Source: Anaerolineae bacterium | Lineage (GTDB): Bacteria; Chloroflexota; Anaerolineae; Anaerolineales; Villigracilaceae | Reading direction: 5' to 3' | DNA length: 8,644 bases | Assembly (NCBI GenBank): GCA_003694975.1 | Contig: RFJH01000342.1 | Span: 1-8,644 of the forward strand | Shown: piece by piece, positions 1 through 6,855 of the stretch | Numbering within the stretch: position 1 is the stretch's first letter | How the letters are laid out: each line of letters starts with the position of its first letter | The notes under the pieces: model-generated | The model's input: the letters and a program-made list of their open reading frames with translations, nothing else | Database searches by the model: none | Told to the model about the DNA's origin: nothing | Made by a program: the position numbers and the translations under genes

Positions 1-492
1 GAAGCCGGTCATGCGTACATCGAGGCCAACCATGCCCTGATCCGACCCGCGCTGGAACGCGGCGACCGCGAAGCGGCCTGGGCTGCCTTTGGTCGACTGA
101 CGCACACCGCACAGGACTTCTACGCCCACAGCAACTACATCACCCTGTACCTGGCGCGCCGCCGGGACCTTTCCGCCTCACCCCCGGACCCGGAGCAGGT
201 GGACCCCCTCGACCCCGACCTGATTGCCAGCCCGGACCTTCGCTCCGGCAGACTGTACTATCCCCTCGAAGCGCTGACCTTCATCCCCGGCCTGGAGCGC
301 CTCGTCCAACCCCTCCTGCCGCGCGACTCTCACGCCTGGATGAACCTTGATTCCCCGGCGCGTGGACCGAAGTTCGCCTACGCTTTCGCCGCGGCGGTGC
401 GCCGCACGCAATACGAGTTCGGGCGGGTCAGAGAGAACCTGCCTCGACCTCTCTTCCTGCGCTTCACCGACCTTCCCCCCGGCCAGGGTTGA
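1..492 (+). CDS. Het-C / zinc-dependent phospholipase C-like protein, 3' part only
   Basis: The frame is open from the first base to a TGA at 490-492, so only the last 163 residues are visible and the start lies outside the window. The key signature is HTAQDFYAHSNYI at visible residues 35-47. It resembles the conserved HTxxDFYxHSN segment of Het-C-type and related proteins (also found in VWA7-like proteins), which share an alpha-helical fold with zinc-dependent phospholipase C. H35, D39 and H43 are the candidate metal ligands. The segment before it is helical and charged. The segment after it is proline-rich and has no motif I recognise. Substrate and location cannot be told from this fragment, and enzymatic activity is not established for much of the family. 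The call rests on this one motif. The following gene begins 174 bases later, probably from its own promoter. Confidence 0.6.
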   Translation, partial: EAGHAYIEANHALIRPALERGDREAAWAAFGRLTHTAQDFYAHSNYITLYLARRRDLSASPPDPEQVDPLDPDLIASPDLRSGRLYYPLEALTFIPGLERLVQPLLPRDSHAWMNLDSPARGPKFAYAFAAAVRRTQYEFGRVRENLPRPLFLRFTDLPPGQG

Positions 493-524
493 TACGGGAG
501 TGTGCAGGCAAAATCTCTCGAAGC

Positions 525-539
525 CGTACAGTATGTACG
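525..539. repeat. Perfect inverted repeat CGTACA-GTA-TGTACG
   Basis: Two 6-base arms separated by three bases form a perfect dyad in the gap between the Het-C-like gene and uppP. No T-tract follows, so it is a poor intrinsic terminator. It could be a small operator or an RNA hairpin. It lies about 90 bases upstream of the proposed uppP -10 element. Function is unknown. Confidence 0.4.
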
Positions 540-563
540 AGCAGTCAATGCGCCTCGCGTCGG

Positions 564-577
564 GCAGGATCACCTGC
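564..577. repeat. Inverted repeat GCAGG-ATCA-CCTGC
   Basis: Two 5-base arms flank a 4-base loop, 24 bases after the dyad at 525-539. Alone it is weak, and chance is a real possibility in GC-rich DNA. It is listed because three dyads sit within 71 bases here. Confidence 0.25.
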
Positions 578-585
578 GCACACCC

Positions 586-595
586 CGCGATCGCG
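586..595. repeat. 10-base palindrome CGCGATCGCG
   Basis: This perfect palindrome contains the octamer GCGATCGC. It is the third dyad between 525 and 595, upstream of uppP. It may be a protein-binding or methylation target, or chance. Nothing else in the sequence supports a specific role. Confidence 0.25.
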
Positions 596-625
596 ACGAA
601 AAGCCCCACACAACCCTTATCTCTC

Positions 626-634
626 TGGTATCAT
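626..634 (+). promoter_or_regulatory. Candidate extended -10 promoter of uppP
   Basis: TGG followed by TATCAT (629-634) matches an extended -10 element (TGn plus 5 of 6 bases of TATAAT). I see no convincing -35 at 16-18 bases upstream, which extended -10 promoters can tolerate. Transcription would start near 641 and leave a leader of roughly 26 bases that includes the ribosome site at 658-661. This also argues that translation starts at 667 and not at the upstream in-frame ATG at 502. Confidence 0.45.
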
Positions 635-657
635 ACTCCCCTGCGAAATCCACTCAC

Positions 658-661
658 GGAG
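658..661 (+). promoter_or_regulatory. Ribosome binding site of uppP (GGAG)
   Basis: GGAG lies five bases before the ATG at 667. It fixes the uppP start despite an open frame reaching back to an ATG at 502. It is the only clear Shine-Dalgarno at normal spacing among the five gene starts in this window. Confidence 0.6.
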
Positions 662-666
662 CGTCC

Positions 667-1473
667 ATGACCCACTTTCACGCCTTCATTCTCGGTATCA
701 TCCAGGGGCTGACCGAGTTCATCCCCGTCTCCTCCACAGCCCATCTCCTGATCGGGCAATATCTGTTCAACCTGCCATCCGGCGACCTGATGTTTGCCTT
801 CCTGGTCATCATCCAACTCGGCACCGTGCTCTCCCTGGTCGTCCTCTTCTGGGAAGACCTGCGCGGCCTGGTACGCGCCTTCTTTGCTCCGCCGTTCTCC
901 TCCCGTGAGAACCGCCTGGGATGGTATATCGTGCTTGCCACCCTCCCCGCCTTACTCTTCGGCTACCTCTTGCGCAACGCCGTGGAGGCCCTCTTCCAAC
1001 AACCCTTGCAGGAGGCCGCCATCCGCCTCCTCGTCGCGGCCCTTGTGCTCGCGCTTGCTGAATACCTCGGAAAGCGTACACGCACCCTGGAGGAGATGAC
1101 CTGGCATGACGCCCTCTTCATCGGCCTGATGCAGGTCTTTGCTGTCTTTCCGGGCGCCTCTCGCTCCGGTGTCACCATCGCCGGAGGGATGCTGCGTGGC
1201 TTCGATCGTCCCTCCGCGGCGCGCTTCGCTTTTCTTATGGCGATACCGGTCATGCTTGCCGCAGGCATCTATCAGACAATGGACATCATCGGCATCCCCG
1301 GCCTTCCCACCTTCCTTCCCATCCTGGGAGTAGGCTTTGCCACGGCGGCCATCGTCGGCTACTTCGCAGCGCGCTGGCTTCTGGAATACCTCGCCCATGA
1401 TTCGCTCAAGGTCTTCGCTCTGTACTGTACTGCCATTGGCCTTCTGTCCTTGCTTGTGACCATCCTCTTCTAA
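667..1473 (+). CDS. uppP: Undecaprenyl-diphosphatase (UppP/BacA family)
   Basis: The product is a 268-residue integral membrane phosphatase that converts undecaprenyl pyrophosphate to undecaprenyl phosphate. This regenerates the lipid carrier for peptidoglycan and other envelope polymers, and the family is linked to bacitracin resistance. The two family signatures are present: QGLTEFIPVSSTAHL at residues 13-27, with E17 and H26 as conserved polar residues, and PGASRSGVTI at 162-171, with R166. Hydrophobic segments run through most of the chain, for example 44-62, 86-102, 121-132, 186-202, 216-236 and 250-268. Length matches the usual 265-275 residues. The ATG at 667 is preferred because GGAG precedes it and homologues begin just before the first signature. 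An upstream in-frame ATG at 502 would add 55 residues with no family support and would span the likely promoter. The next gene starts 6 bases downstream, which suggests co-transcription. Confidence 0.95.
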   Translation: MTHFHAFILGIIQGLTEFIPVSSTAHLLIGQYLFNLPSGDLMFAFLVIIQLGTVLSLVVLFWEDLRGLVRAFFAPPFSSRENRLGWYIVLATLPALLFGYLLRNAVEALFQQPLQEAAIRLLVAALVLALAEYLGKRTRTLEEMTWHDALFIGLMQVFAVFPGASRSGVTIAGGMLRGFDRPSAARFAFLMAIPVMLAAGIYQTMDIIGIPGLPTFLPILGVGFATAAIVGYFAARWLLEYLAHDSLKVFALYCTAIGLLSLLVTILF

Positions 1474-1479
1474 CCTGTC

Positions 1480-2193
1480 GTGAGAAGATTCGCCCTCGCG
1501 CTGGTGCTGGCCTTCCTGGTCGCCTGCGCCACCCCCACGCCTCCACCCCACCCACAAACGCTGACCATCTACGCCACTGCTGCCGCGCAACCGTGGCTAA
1601 ACGAGGCCTATCATTGCGCAGCCCCCCTCTCCGAAGGGACGGAAGGCGCGTCACCGGTCTTACGCCGCGTCGCCGACCCTGCCGAAGCAGCGATTGTCCT
1701 GCGCCTGGGCGAGCCACCCCATCTGCTCTCTCCTGCATATGCCATCGGCGAGGCGCATCTGGAAATCATCGTCCACCGTGGGAACCCCGTCGCCGCACTG
1801 GATACGGCGCAAGTCGAAGCCATCTTCGGTGGCCGGGCGGAGGATTGGGCAGAGGTCGGGGGCGAAGCGAGGAAAGTTCAGGTGTGGGTCTATGCTGAAG
1901 GGACGGACGTGCAGGAAGCGTTCCGCATCGCCACGTTGAGGGGGGGCGCGGTCACATCCCTGGCGCGCCAGGCCTGGGGCCCGGAGGCGATGCTGGAAGC
2001 GGTCGCCAACGACGAATCGGCCATCGGGTTTTTGCCCCACCGTTGGCTCTCGGACGAGGTCCGCCCTCTTTCCCTTCCTGACGACTTGCGCGCCGCCCTG
2101 ACCGTCCCCGTCCTGGCCATCACCCCCGAAGAGCCACAAGAGACGGCGCAAGCCCTTCTGGCCTGCCTGCAACGTCTCGCCAAAGGGAAGTGA
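1480..2193 (+). CDS. PstS-like (PBP-like domain) substrate-binding lipoprotein
   Basis: The protein has 237 residues. It starts with a type II signal peptide: R2-R3, a hydrophobic core, and the lipobox LVAC with Cys16 as the lipidation site, followed by a Pro/Thr-rich tether. It should therefore be anchored outside the cytoplasmic membrane. The body matches the PstS-type PBP-like fold. The typical segment runs from HRGNP (99-103) through QVEAIFGG (111-118) and W123-GG (127-128) to a strand at 132-138, and AIGFLPHRWL (181-190) matches the second conserved block. The usual anion-binding loop (RxxGSGT) is replaced by YAEGTDV at 138-144, so phosphate binding is uncertain. It is shorter than classical PstS. 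No PstC, PstA or PstB gene follows, so transport is unproven. The GTG start at 1480 lies 6 bases after the uppP stop with no obvious Shine-Dalgarno, so translational coupling is likely. Confidence 0.8.
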   Translation: MRRFALALVLAFLVACATPTPPPHPQTLTIYATAAAQPWLNEAYHCAAPLSEGTEGASPVLRRVADPAEAAIVLRLGEPPHLLSPAYAIGEAHLEIIVHRGNPVAALDTAQVEAIFGGRAEDWAEVGGEARKVQVWVYAEGTDVQEAFRIATLRGGAVTSLARQAWGPEAMLEAVANDESAIGFLPHRWLSDEVRPLSLPDDLRAALTVPVLAITPEEPQETAQALLACLQRLAKGK

Positions 2194-2236
2194 GAAACCC
2201 GCGTACATGCCCATCGCGGAACGGGCGTTGCGTACG

Positions 2237-2256
2237 GGACGCTGCCGGGCAGTGCC
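2237..2256 (+). terminator. Weak hairpin after the lipoprotein gene, possible terminator
   Basis: CGCTGC (2240-2245) pairs with GCAGTG (2249-2254, one G-T pair) around a CGG loop. Outside it, GG pairs with CC across a bulged A. Only two T residues follow, so it is not a textbook intrinsic terminator. It lies 44 bases after the lipoprotein stop and before the next promoter, where an operon end would be expected. Confidence 0.25.
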
Positions 2257-2276
2257 TTGCGCAAACAAAATACGCC

Positions 2277-2305
2277 TTGCATCCAGATGTTTGCCGTGAT
2301 ACACT
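2277..2305 (+). promoter_or_regulatory. Candidate promoter of the receiver-Roadblock-IS200-like gene
   Basis: TTGCAT (2277-2282), a 17-base spacer and TACACT (2300-2305) preceded by TGA form a plausible extended -10 promoter. A second -10 candidate, TATATT, lies at 2305-2310. Either one puts the transcription start within a few bases of the ATG at 2315. No Shine-Dalgarno precedes that ATG, so a leaderless or near-leaderless mRNA is likely. Confidence 0.4.
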
Positions 2306-2314
2306 ATATTCGTC

Positions 2315-3943
2315 ATGATCACGCCACTCCTCGTCGTGACGCCGGACGACAATTTTGGCGAACTGCTTCGCCAAAGCCTGGAGGAGACCGGTTCGTACAC
2401 CGTCTATGTGCTCAATGACCGGTTGGCTGCGACCGCGCTGATGAGGGAGGAGAAGTGCCCCCTGGCCATCCTGGACATGGACCTGGGGGAGGACGCCGTC
2501 TCCGAACTGGGGCGCGCCCTGCGTAAGAATCACCCGGACGTGAAACTCATTATTGTGTCGGCAGAAGATCACCCCTCTGCCGCCCTCGATGAATTGCGCC
2601 CCTGGGAACTGCTGCACAAACCATTCTACTTACCGGACTTGCTCGCCATGCTGGAACAACCGTCGGAAAACAAGAGACGAAACTCCTCCCCGGAGAACAG
2701 AACCACCGACCTGCCGGACACGCAGGCCATGCCCTGGCTGCGTGATATGAACAAGGCCGCCCAGCACCTCACCCGCCTGACTCTGGAATCGTCCGCGCAG
2801 GCCGCCCTCCTTACTCGTCACAACAAATTATGGGCCTATGCCGGTCAACTTTCGCGTCAGGCCGCCGACGAATTGACCCATATCCTCGCCCGACACTGGG
2901 ACGCGGCCAACGGCAGCGACCTGCTGCGTTTTGTCCGCCTGGAGACGACGCAGGCGGAACACATGCTCTACGCCACCCGCCTCTCACGGACCATCGTGCT
3001 GGCAATGGTCTTTGATGCGGAAACTCCTTTCAGCACGATTCGTAACCAGGCCAACCAACTGGCCCGCTCGCTTTCCATCTCTGAAGCCCCATCCCGGTTC
3101 ACTCCGGAGGCGCCCGCCGACGATGACGAGGAAGAAATCCCCTCCATCGCCGAGATTTTGGATAACATTCCACGTCCCGATCCGGAGAATGTCACTCCGC
3201 CTTCGGATAGGATGACGGCCAATGAGCCGGACGAAAAAGAAAGGGGTTTCCGGCCCTCTTTCTCCCCTCCCGAGGAACCTTTCCCCACCGTTTCGGGGAG
3301 ACCCCCCCGCTTCAGCCAGGAGGCCTCACCGGCTATTCCTCTCAAGCCCTTCGCCAGAAAAGAGCAGGCGGTAGGTCTGGACGAACGCCCCCACATCGAA
3401 AAAGGGCTGGAAGAGGACCTGGATATCACCCGCCCCTCGACGCCAACCACATCGGCGACTCCGGAGGGAGAGGGCGAACTGGACGAGACGCGCCCACATT
3501 CCATCACCGAAGTAGCCGGACGCGCCGTCCTTGAACCGGTCTCGCCGGCCCTCTACAACCTGACCTACGCCTGTCTCCTCGTACCGCGTTTCAACCACCA
3601 TCATCTGACAGGGGACCTGGCAGAACGTCTCTCAATCTGGCTTTCACAGATATGCATTGCTTTTGGCTGGCGATTGGAATATATCGCGGTGCGCCCTGAT
3701 TATTTGCAATGGATTGTCAACGTGCCGCCGTCTACCTCGCCGGGATACCTGATGCGCATTGTGCGCCAGCAAACCTCCGAGCGCATTTTCAGTGAGTTCC
3801 CTCGATTGAAGAGAGAAAACCCATCCGGTGATTTCTGGGCACCCGGCTACCTCATCATGGGTGGGAAACAACCTCACCCGCCCAAACTGGTAAAAGACTA
3901 CATCAAGCAGACTCGCAAGCGCCAGGGGCTTTCTAAGAAGTAA
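2315..3943 (+). CDS. Receiver - Roadblock/LC7-like - degenerate IS200-type transposase-like fusion protein
   Basis: The protein has 542 residues and looks cytoplasmic. Residues 4-115 form a response-regulator receiver with the acidic pair D11-D12, phosphoacceptor D54 in AILD, S82 and K102 in HKPF, so phosphorylation looks possible. Residues about 160-255 resemble a Roadblock/LC7 domain, usually a dimeric partner of small GTPases; this call is less certain. Residues about 258-405 are a Pro/Glu/Asp/Ser-rich, probably disordered linker with two LDxTRP motifs (369-374, 389-394). Residues about 413-536 match the IS200-type (Y1) transposase fold: LTGDLAERL, the segment ending in VPPSTSP (469-475), the ERIFSEFP block, and VKDYIKQ. 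The His-x-His pair expected after PD is replaced by Y463-L464-Q465, while a tyrosine remains at 529. Nuclease activity is therefore unlikely, and the domain may bind nucleic acid. I know no name for this protein. The ATG lies just before the first receiver strand. Confidence 0.8.
   Translation: MITPLLVVTPDDNFGELLRQSLEETGSYTVYVLNDRLAATALMREEKCPLAILDMDLGEDAVSELGRALRKNHPDVKLIIVSAEDHPSAALDELRPWELLHKPFYLPDLLAMLEQPSENKRRNSSPENRTTDLPDTQAMPWLRDMNKAAQHLTRLTLESSAQAALLTRHNKLWAYAGQLSRQAADELTHILARHWDAANGSDLLRFVRLETTQAEHMLYATRLSRTIVLAMVFDAETPFSTIRNQANQLARSLSISEAPSRFTPEAPADDDEEEIPSIAEILDNIPRPDPENVTPPSDRMTANEPDEKERGFRPSFSPPEEPFPTVSGRPPRFSQEASPAIPLKPFARKEQAVGLDERPHIEKGLEEDLDITRPSTPTTSATPEGEGELDETRPHSITEVAGRAVLEPVSPALYNLTYACLLVPRFNHHHLTGDLAERLSIWLSQICIAFGWRLEYIAVRPDYLQWIVNVPPSTSPGYLMRIVRQQTSERIFSEFPRLKRENPSGDFWAPGYLIMGGKQPHPPKLVKDYIKQTRKRQGLSKK
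3551..3922 (+). other. IS200/Y1-transposase-like domain without its HUH motif
   Basis: This is the C-terminal domain (residues 413-536) of the gene at 2315-3943. Codons 3701-3709 encode Tyr-Leu-Gln where active IS200-family enzymes have His-hydrophobic-His for metal binding. A tyrosine at residue 529, in the helix that normally carries the catalytic Tyr, is kept 66 residues later, close to the spacing in active enzymes. No element ends, hairpin repeats or accessory TnpB gene are seen, so this is a host protein domain and not a mobile element. Confidence 0.7.
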
Positions 3944-3955
3944 TCGCCCCATCGT

Positions 3956-3982
3956 TTCACAACCGTTCGGTCCTCGTTTAAT
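3956..3982 (+). promoter_or_regulatory. Candidate promoter of polA
   Basis: TTCACA (3956-3961, 5 of 6 to TTGACA) and TTTAAT (3977-3982) are separated by 15 bases, which is short but possible. The -10 ends seven bases before the ATG at 3990, which predicts transcription starting at or next to the ATG. No Shine-Dalgarno is present. Confidence 0.35.
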
Positions 3983-3989
3983 CAACCAA

Positions 3990-6779
3990 ATGCCCCCCAC
4001 ACTCTACCTCCTCGATGGACATGCTCTGGTCTATCGGGCATATTACGCCTTAAGCGTTGCCGCCCCTCCAGGACGCCGCTGGGAAACCTCCTCCGGCGAG
4101 CCGACCGCCGGCATCTACGGTTTCGCCAGTATCTTGCTGCGCATCCTGGAACGGGAAAAGCCGGAGTATCTGGCCATCGCCTTTGATACGGGCAAAACCT
4201 TTCGCGACGAAATCTATCCCGAATACAAGGCCACCCGCGCCAAGATGCCTGATGAACTGCGTTCTCAAGTAGAGCGCATTCGCCAGATGGTTGATGCATT
4301 TGGTCTGCCACGTCTTGAAGCGGAGGGGTACGAAGCGGACGACGTCCTTGGAAGCATCGCCAACCAGGCGGTCCGTGAAGGGATGGGGGTAAAGATTATC
4401 ACCGGAGACCGTGATCTCCTCCAACTGGTGAGTGACCGCATTGTGGTCAACCTTCCTGGACGAAGCCTCAGCGATGCCAGAGATTATTTCCCTAAAGACG
4501 TGGAAGAATACCTCGGTGTCCGCCCCGATCAAGTCGTGGACTACAAAGCCCTCGTGGGCGATAAATCGGATAACATCCCCGGCGTCCCAGGCGTGGGAGA
4601 GAAGACGGCCAAAGCCCTCCTGGCCAGGTACCAGACCCTGGATGACATCTATGATCATCTGGAAGAAATTGAACCGCGCTGGCGCAAGAAACTGGAAGCG
4701 GGAAAAGACTTGGCCTACCTCAGTCGCGATCTGGCGACCATCCGAACCGATGTCCCCATCCAACTCGATCTGCAAGAGGCAAAAACCGACCACCTCAATT
4801 TCTCCGCTGTCGCTTCCCTCTTTCGCGACCTGGAATTTCGCTCATTGACCGCTCGTCTGGAGAAAATTGCCCGTGCCTTCTCATCATCACCTGAGACGTT
4901 GCAACTCAGCCTCTTCGGAGAGGGCACGCTGATTGGTCAGGGCGCGCCTCCTTCCGGCGAGATAGAAGTGCATCTTGTGGATACCAGCGAAGCACTGAGC
5001 GACCTGGCCGCGACGTTGGAGAAGGCGGAACGCATCGCGTTCGATACCGAGACCACCTCCACTCATGCCATGCAGGCCGACCTGGTGGGCATCTCTCTCG
5101 CCATTCGCCCTGGACAGGCTTACTACATCCCGGTAGGTCACCAAACGGGGCGCAACGTGCCCCTCGAGCAAGTCATCGAGGCATTGCGCCCATCCATGAC
5201 GGCCTCCCAAATCCCCAAAGTGGGCCACAACCTGAAGTACGATTTCATCGTCCTGGCACGTCACGGGTTGCGCGTCACGCCGCTTGCCTTCGACACCATG
5301 ATCGCCGAGTGGCTCGTAGACCCTGCTTCTCGCAACCTGGGTTTGAAGAATCTGGCCTTCGCACGTCTTGGCGAGGAAATGACCCCTATTGAGGACCTGA
5401 TTGGGAAAGGCAAAAAGCAACATAGCATGGCCGAGGTCGCCGTAGAGACCGTTGCGGCGTACGCCGCCGCGGACGCAGAAGTCACATTGCGCCTCGAGGA
5501 GATCCTGACAAAGGAGTTGGAACGCGTCAACGGTGTTGCACTGTTCCATGAAATTGAGATGCCCCTGGTCCCCGTCCTGGCCGAGATGGAGATGGAAGGC
5601 GTATTGCTGGATACCGGCTTCTTCCGCCGTTACTCCGAGGAGTTACAAGCCCGCCTGGCAGAGATCGAAAAACGCGTCTACGCCGAAGTAGGGAAGACTT
5701 TCAATCTAAACTCCACCCAGCAACTCTCCGATGTGCTCTTCAATCGCCTGCGTCTCACACCGCCCGACCGCAGTCGGAAAACCAGTAGTGGCCACTACTC
5801 GACCTCCGCCGCCGTGCTGGAGGCCATGCGCGGCCAGCATCCCGTCGTGGACTGGGTGCTCGAGCATCGCGCCCTCTCAAAACTGAAATCCACTTATGTG
5901 GACGCTCTTCCCTCGGCCATCAACCCCATCACCGGCCGCGTGCACACCTCGTTTAATCAAACCGGCTCGGTCACAGGAAGACTCTCCTCCTCCAACCCCA
6001 ATCTGCAAAACATCCCCATCCGTACGGAGGAGGGCCGACGCGTGCGCCGGGGTTTCATCGCCGATGCCGGCAACGTCCTGCTCTCTGTGGATTACTCCCA
6101 GATCGAACTGCGCATTGTCGCCCACATGGCACAGGACCAGGCCATGTTGGAAGCCTTCCGTAAAGGGCAGGACATCCACGCCGCTACCGCCGCGGCTATC
6201 TACGGCGTCCCTCTCGAAGCGGTGACGCGTGAACAGCGCCGTCACGCCAAAGCGATCAACTTTGGTCTGATTTACGGCATGTCCCCGTTCGGTCTCACAC
6301 GCACAACCGACTTGACCCTGGCCGAAGCCGAGACATTCGTAGAAGCCTACTTCAAGCAATTCCCCGGTATCAAACGCTATCTGGATGGAATCCGTCATCT
6401 GGCTGCCAGGCAGGGTTATGTGGAGACCCTCCTGGGTCGGCGACGCTATTTCCCCGCACTACAACGCGCGAACATCAACCGCAATCTCCGTAATCGTGAG
6501 GAACGCGAGGCCATCAACGCCCCTATCCAGGGCACCGCTGCTGACATCATGAAAATCGCCATGCGACGCGTCTTCGATGCTCTCAGGGAAAGTGGTTTGC
6601 ACGGGAAAATGCTCTTACAGGTGCACGATGAGATCGTCCTGGAATGCCCTCATCGTGAACTGGAGGAGACAGCGCGCCTCGTCTGCCATACTATGGAGAA
6701 CGCCTACCCCCTGAGCATCCCCCTTCTGACAGATGCCCGCTGGGGCCGAAACTGGGGCGAGATGGAACCGCTTTCCTGA
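3990..6779 (+). CDS. polA: DNA polymerase I with 5'-3' and 3'-5' exonuclease domains
   Basis: The protein has 929 residues, the full length for PolA, which fills gaps, removes RNA primers and acts in repair. Residues 1-295 are the FEN-type 5' nuclease, with D9, D66, Y114-E115-A-D117-D118, D140/D142 and D191/D194 all present. Residues about 325-510 are the proofreading domain with its acidic residues intact: DTE (D352, E354), N414-x3-D418 and Y491-x3-D495. Residues about 520-929 are the polymerase: motif A DYSQIELR (701-708, D701), motif B with R750, K754, F758 and Y762, and motif C QVHDE (877-881, D880). Phe758 is the residue that in this family discriminates against dideoxynucleotides. Both exonucleases appear active by motif, unlike Taq-type enzymes that have lost proofreading. 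The ATG at 3990 sits directly before the first FEN strand. The gene follows the fusion gene by 46 bases and probably has its own promoter. Confidence 0.98.
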   Translation: MPPTLYLLDGHALVYRAYYALSVAAPPGRRWETSSGEPTAGIYGFASILLRILEREKPEYLAIAFDTGKTFRDEIYPEYKATRAKMPDELRSQVERIRQMVDAFGLPRLEAEGYEADDVLGSIANQAVREGMGVKIITGDRDLLQLVSDRIVVNLPGRSLSDARDYFPKDVEEYLGVRPDQVVDYKALVGDKSDNIPGVPGVGEKTAKALLARYQTLDDIYDHLEEIEPRWRKKLEAGKDLAYLSRDLATIRTDVPIQLDLQEAKTDHLNFSAVASLFRDLEFRSLTARLEKIARAFSSSPETLQLSLFGEGTLIGQGAPPSGEIEVHLVDTSEALSDLAATLEKAERIAFDTETTSTHAMQADLVGISLAIRPGQAYYIPVGHQTGRNVPLEQVIEALRPSMTASQIPKVGHNLKYDFIVLARHGLRVTPLAFDTMIAEWLVDPASRNLGLKNLAFARLGEEMTPIEDLIGKGKKQHSMAEVAVETVAAYAAADAEVTLRLEEILTKELERVNGVALFHEIEMPLVPVLAEMEMEGVLLDTGFFRRYSEELQARLAEIEKRVYAEVGKTFNLNSTQQLSDVLFNRLRLTPPDRSRKTSSGHYSTSAAVLEAMRGQHPVVDWVLEHRALSKLKSTYVDALPSAINPITGRVHTSFNQTGSVTGRLSSSNPNLQNIPIRTEEGRRVRRGFIADAGNVLLSVDYSQIELRIVAHMAQDQAMLEAFRKGQDIHAATAAAIYGVPLEAVTREQRRHAKAINFGLIYGMSPFGLTRTTDLTLAEAETFVEAYFKQFPGIKRYLDGIRHLAARQGYVETLLGRRRYFPALQRANINRNLRNREEREAINAPIQGTAADIMKIAMRRVFDALRESGLHGKMLLQVHDEIVLECPHRELEETARLVCHTMENAYPLSIPLLTDARWGRNWGEMEPLS

Positions 6780-6819
6780 TGCCGTAGTCCTTCTGGCCCA
6801 TTCTAAAAACGAAAAACCT

Positions 6820-6849
6820 TTGCCATCTCCGCCCCCCAAGGGGTAAAAT
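6820..6849 (+). promoter_or_regulatory. Promoter of the TPR gene, leaderless configuration
   Basis: TTGCCA (6820-6825, 5 of 6 to TTGACA), an 18-base spacer and TAAAAT (6844-6849, 5 of 6 to TATAAT) form the best-matching promoter in the window. The -10 ends six bases before the ATG at 6856, so transcription should begin at or near the A of the ATG. AAGGGG at 6838-6843 could pass for a Shine-Dalgarno, but it is 12 bases from the ATG and would not be transcribed from this promoter. Confidence 0.55.
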
Positions 6850-6855
6850 AAGCCC

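Noticed and set aside
502..666. N-terminal extension of uppP from an upstream in-frame ATG at 502
   Set aside because: The extra 55 residues are polar and unlike UppP. The family signature begins right after the ATG at 667, which has GGAG in front of it, and a likely promoter lies inside the extension.
952..2400. Long minus-strand open frames (952-1590 and 1660-2400) opposite uppP and the lipoprotein gene
   Set aside because: The plus strand there encodes recognisable families with intact motifs. The minus frames have Gly/Arg/Gln-rich compositions typical of antisense shadows in GC-rich DNA and match no family I know.
3551..3922. An IS200/IS605 insertion sequence
   Set aside because: The transposase-like domain is fused in frame to receiver and Roadblock-like domains, lacks the HUH histidines, and has no element ends or TnpB gene nearby.
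3962..3971. ACCG-TT-CGGT inverted repeat after the fusion gene
   Set aside because: The two-base loop and 4-base arms are too small for a stable hairpin. It lies in the proposed polA promoter spacer and is probably chance.
6832..6843. CCCC-CCAA-GGGG hairpin after polA as a terminator
   Set aside because: The stem is only four base pairs, no T-tract follows, and it sits inside the spacer of the TPR gene promoter.
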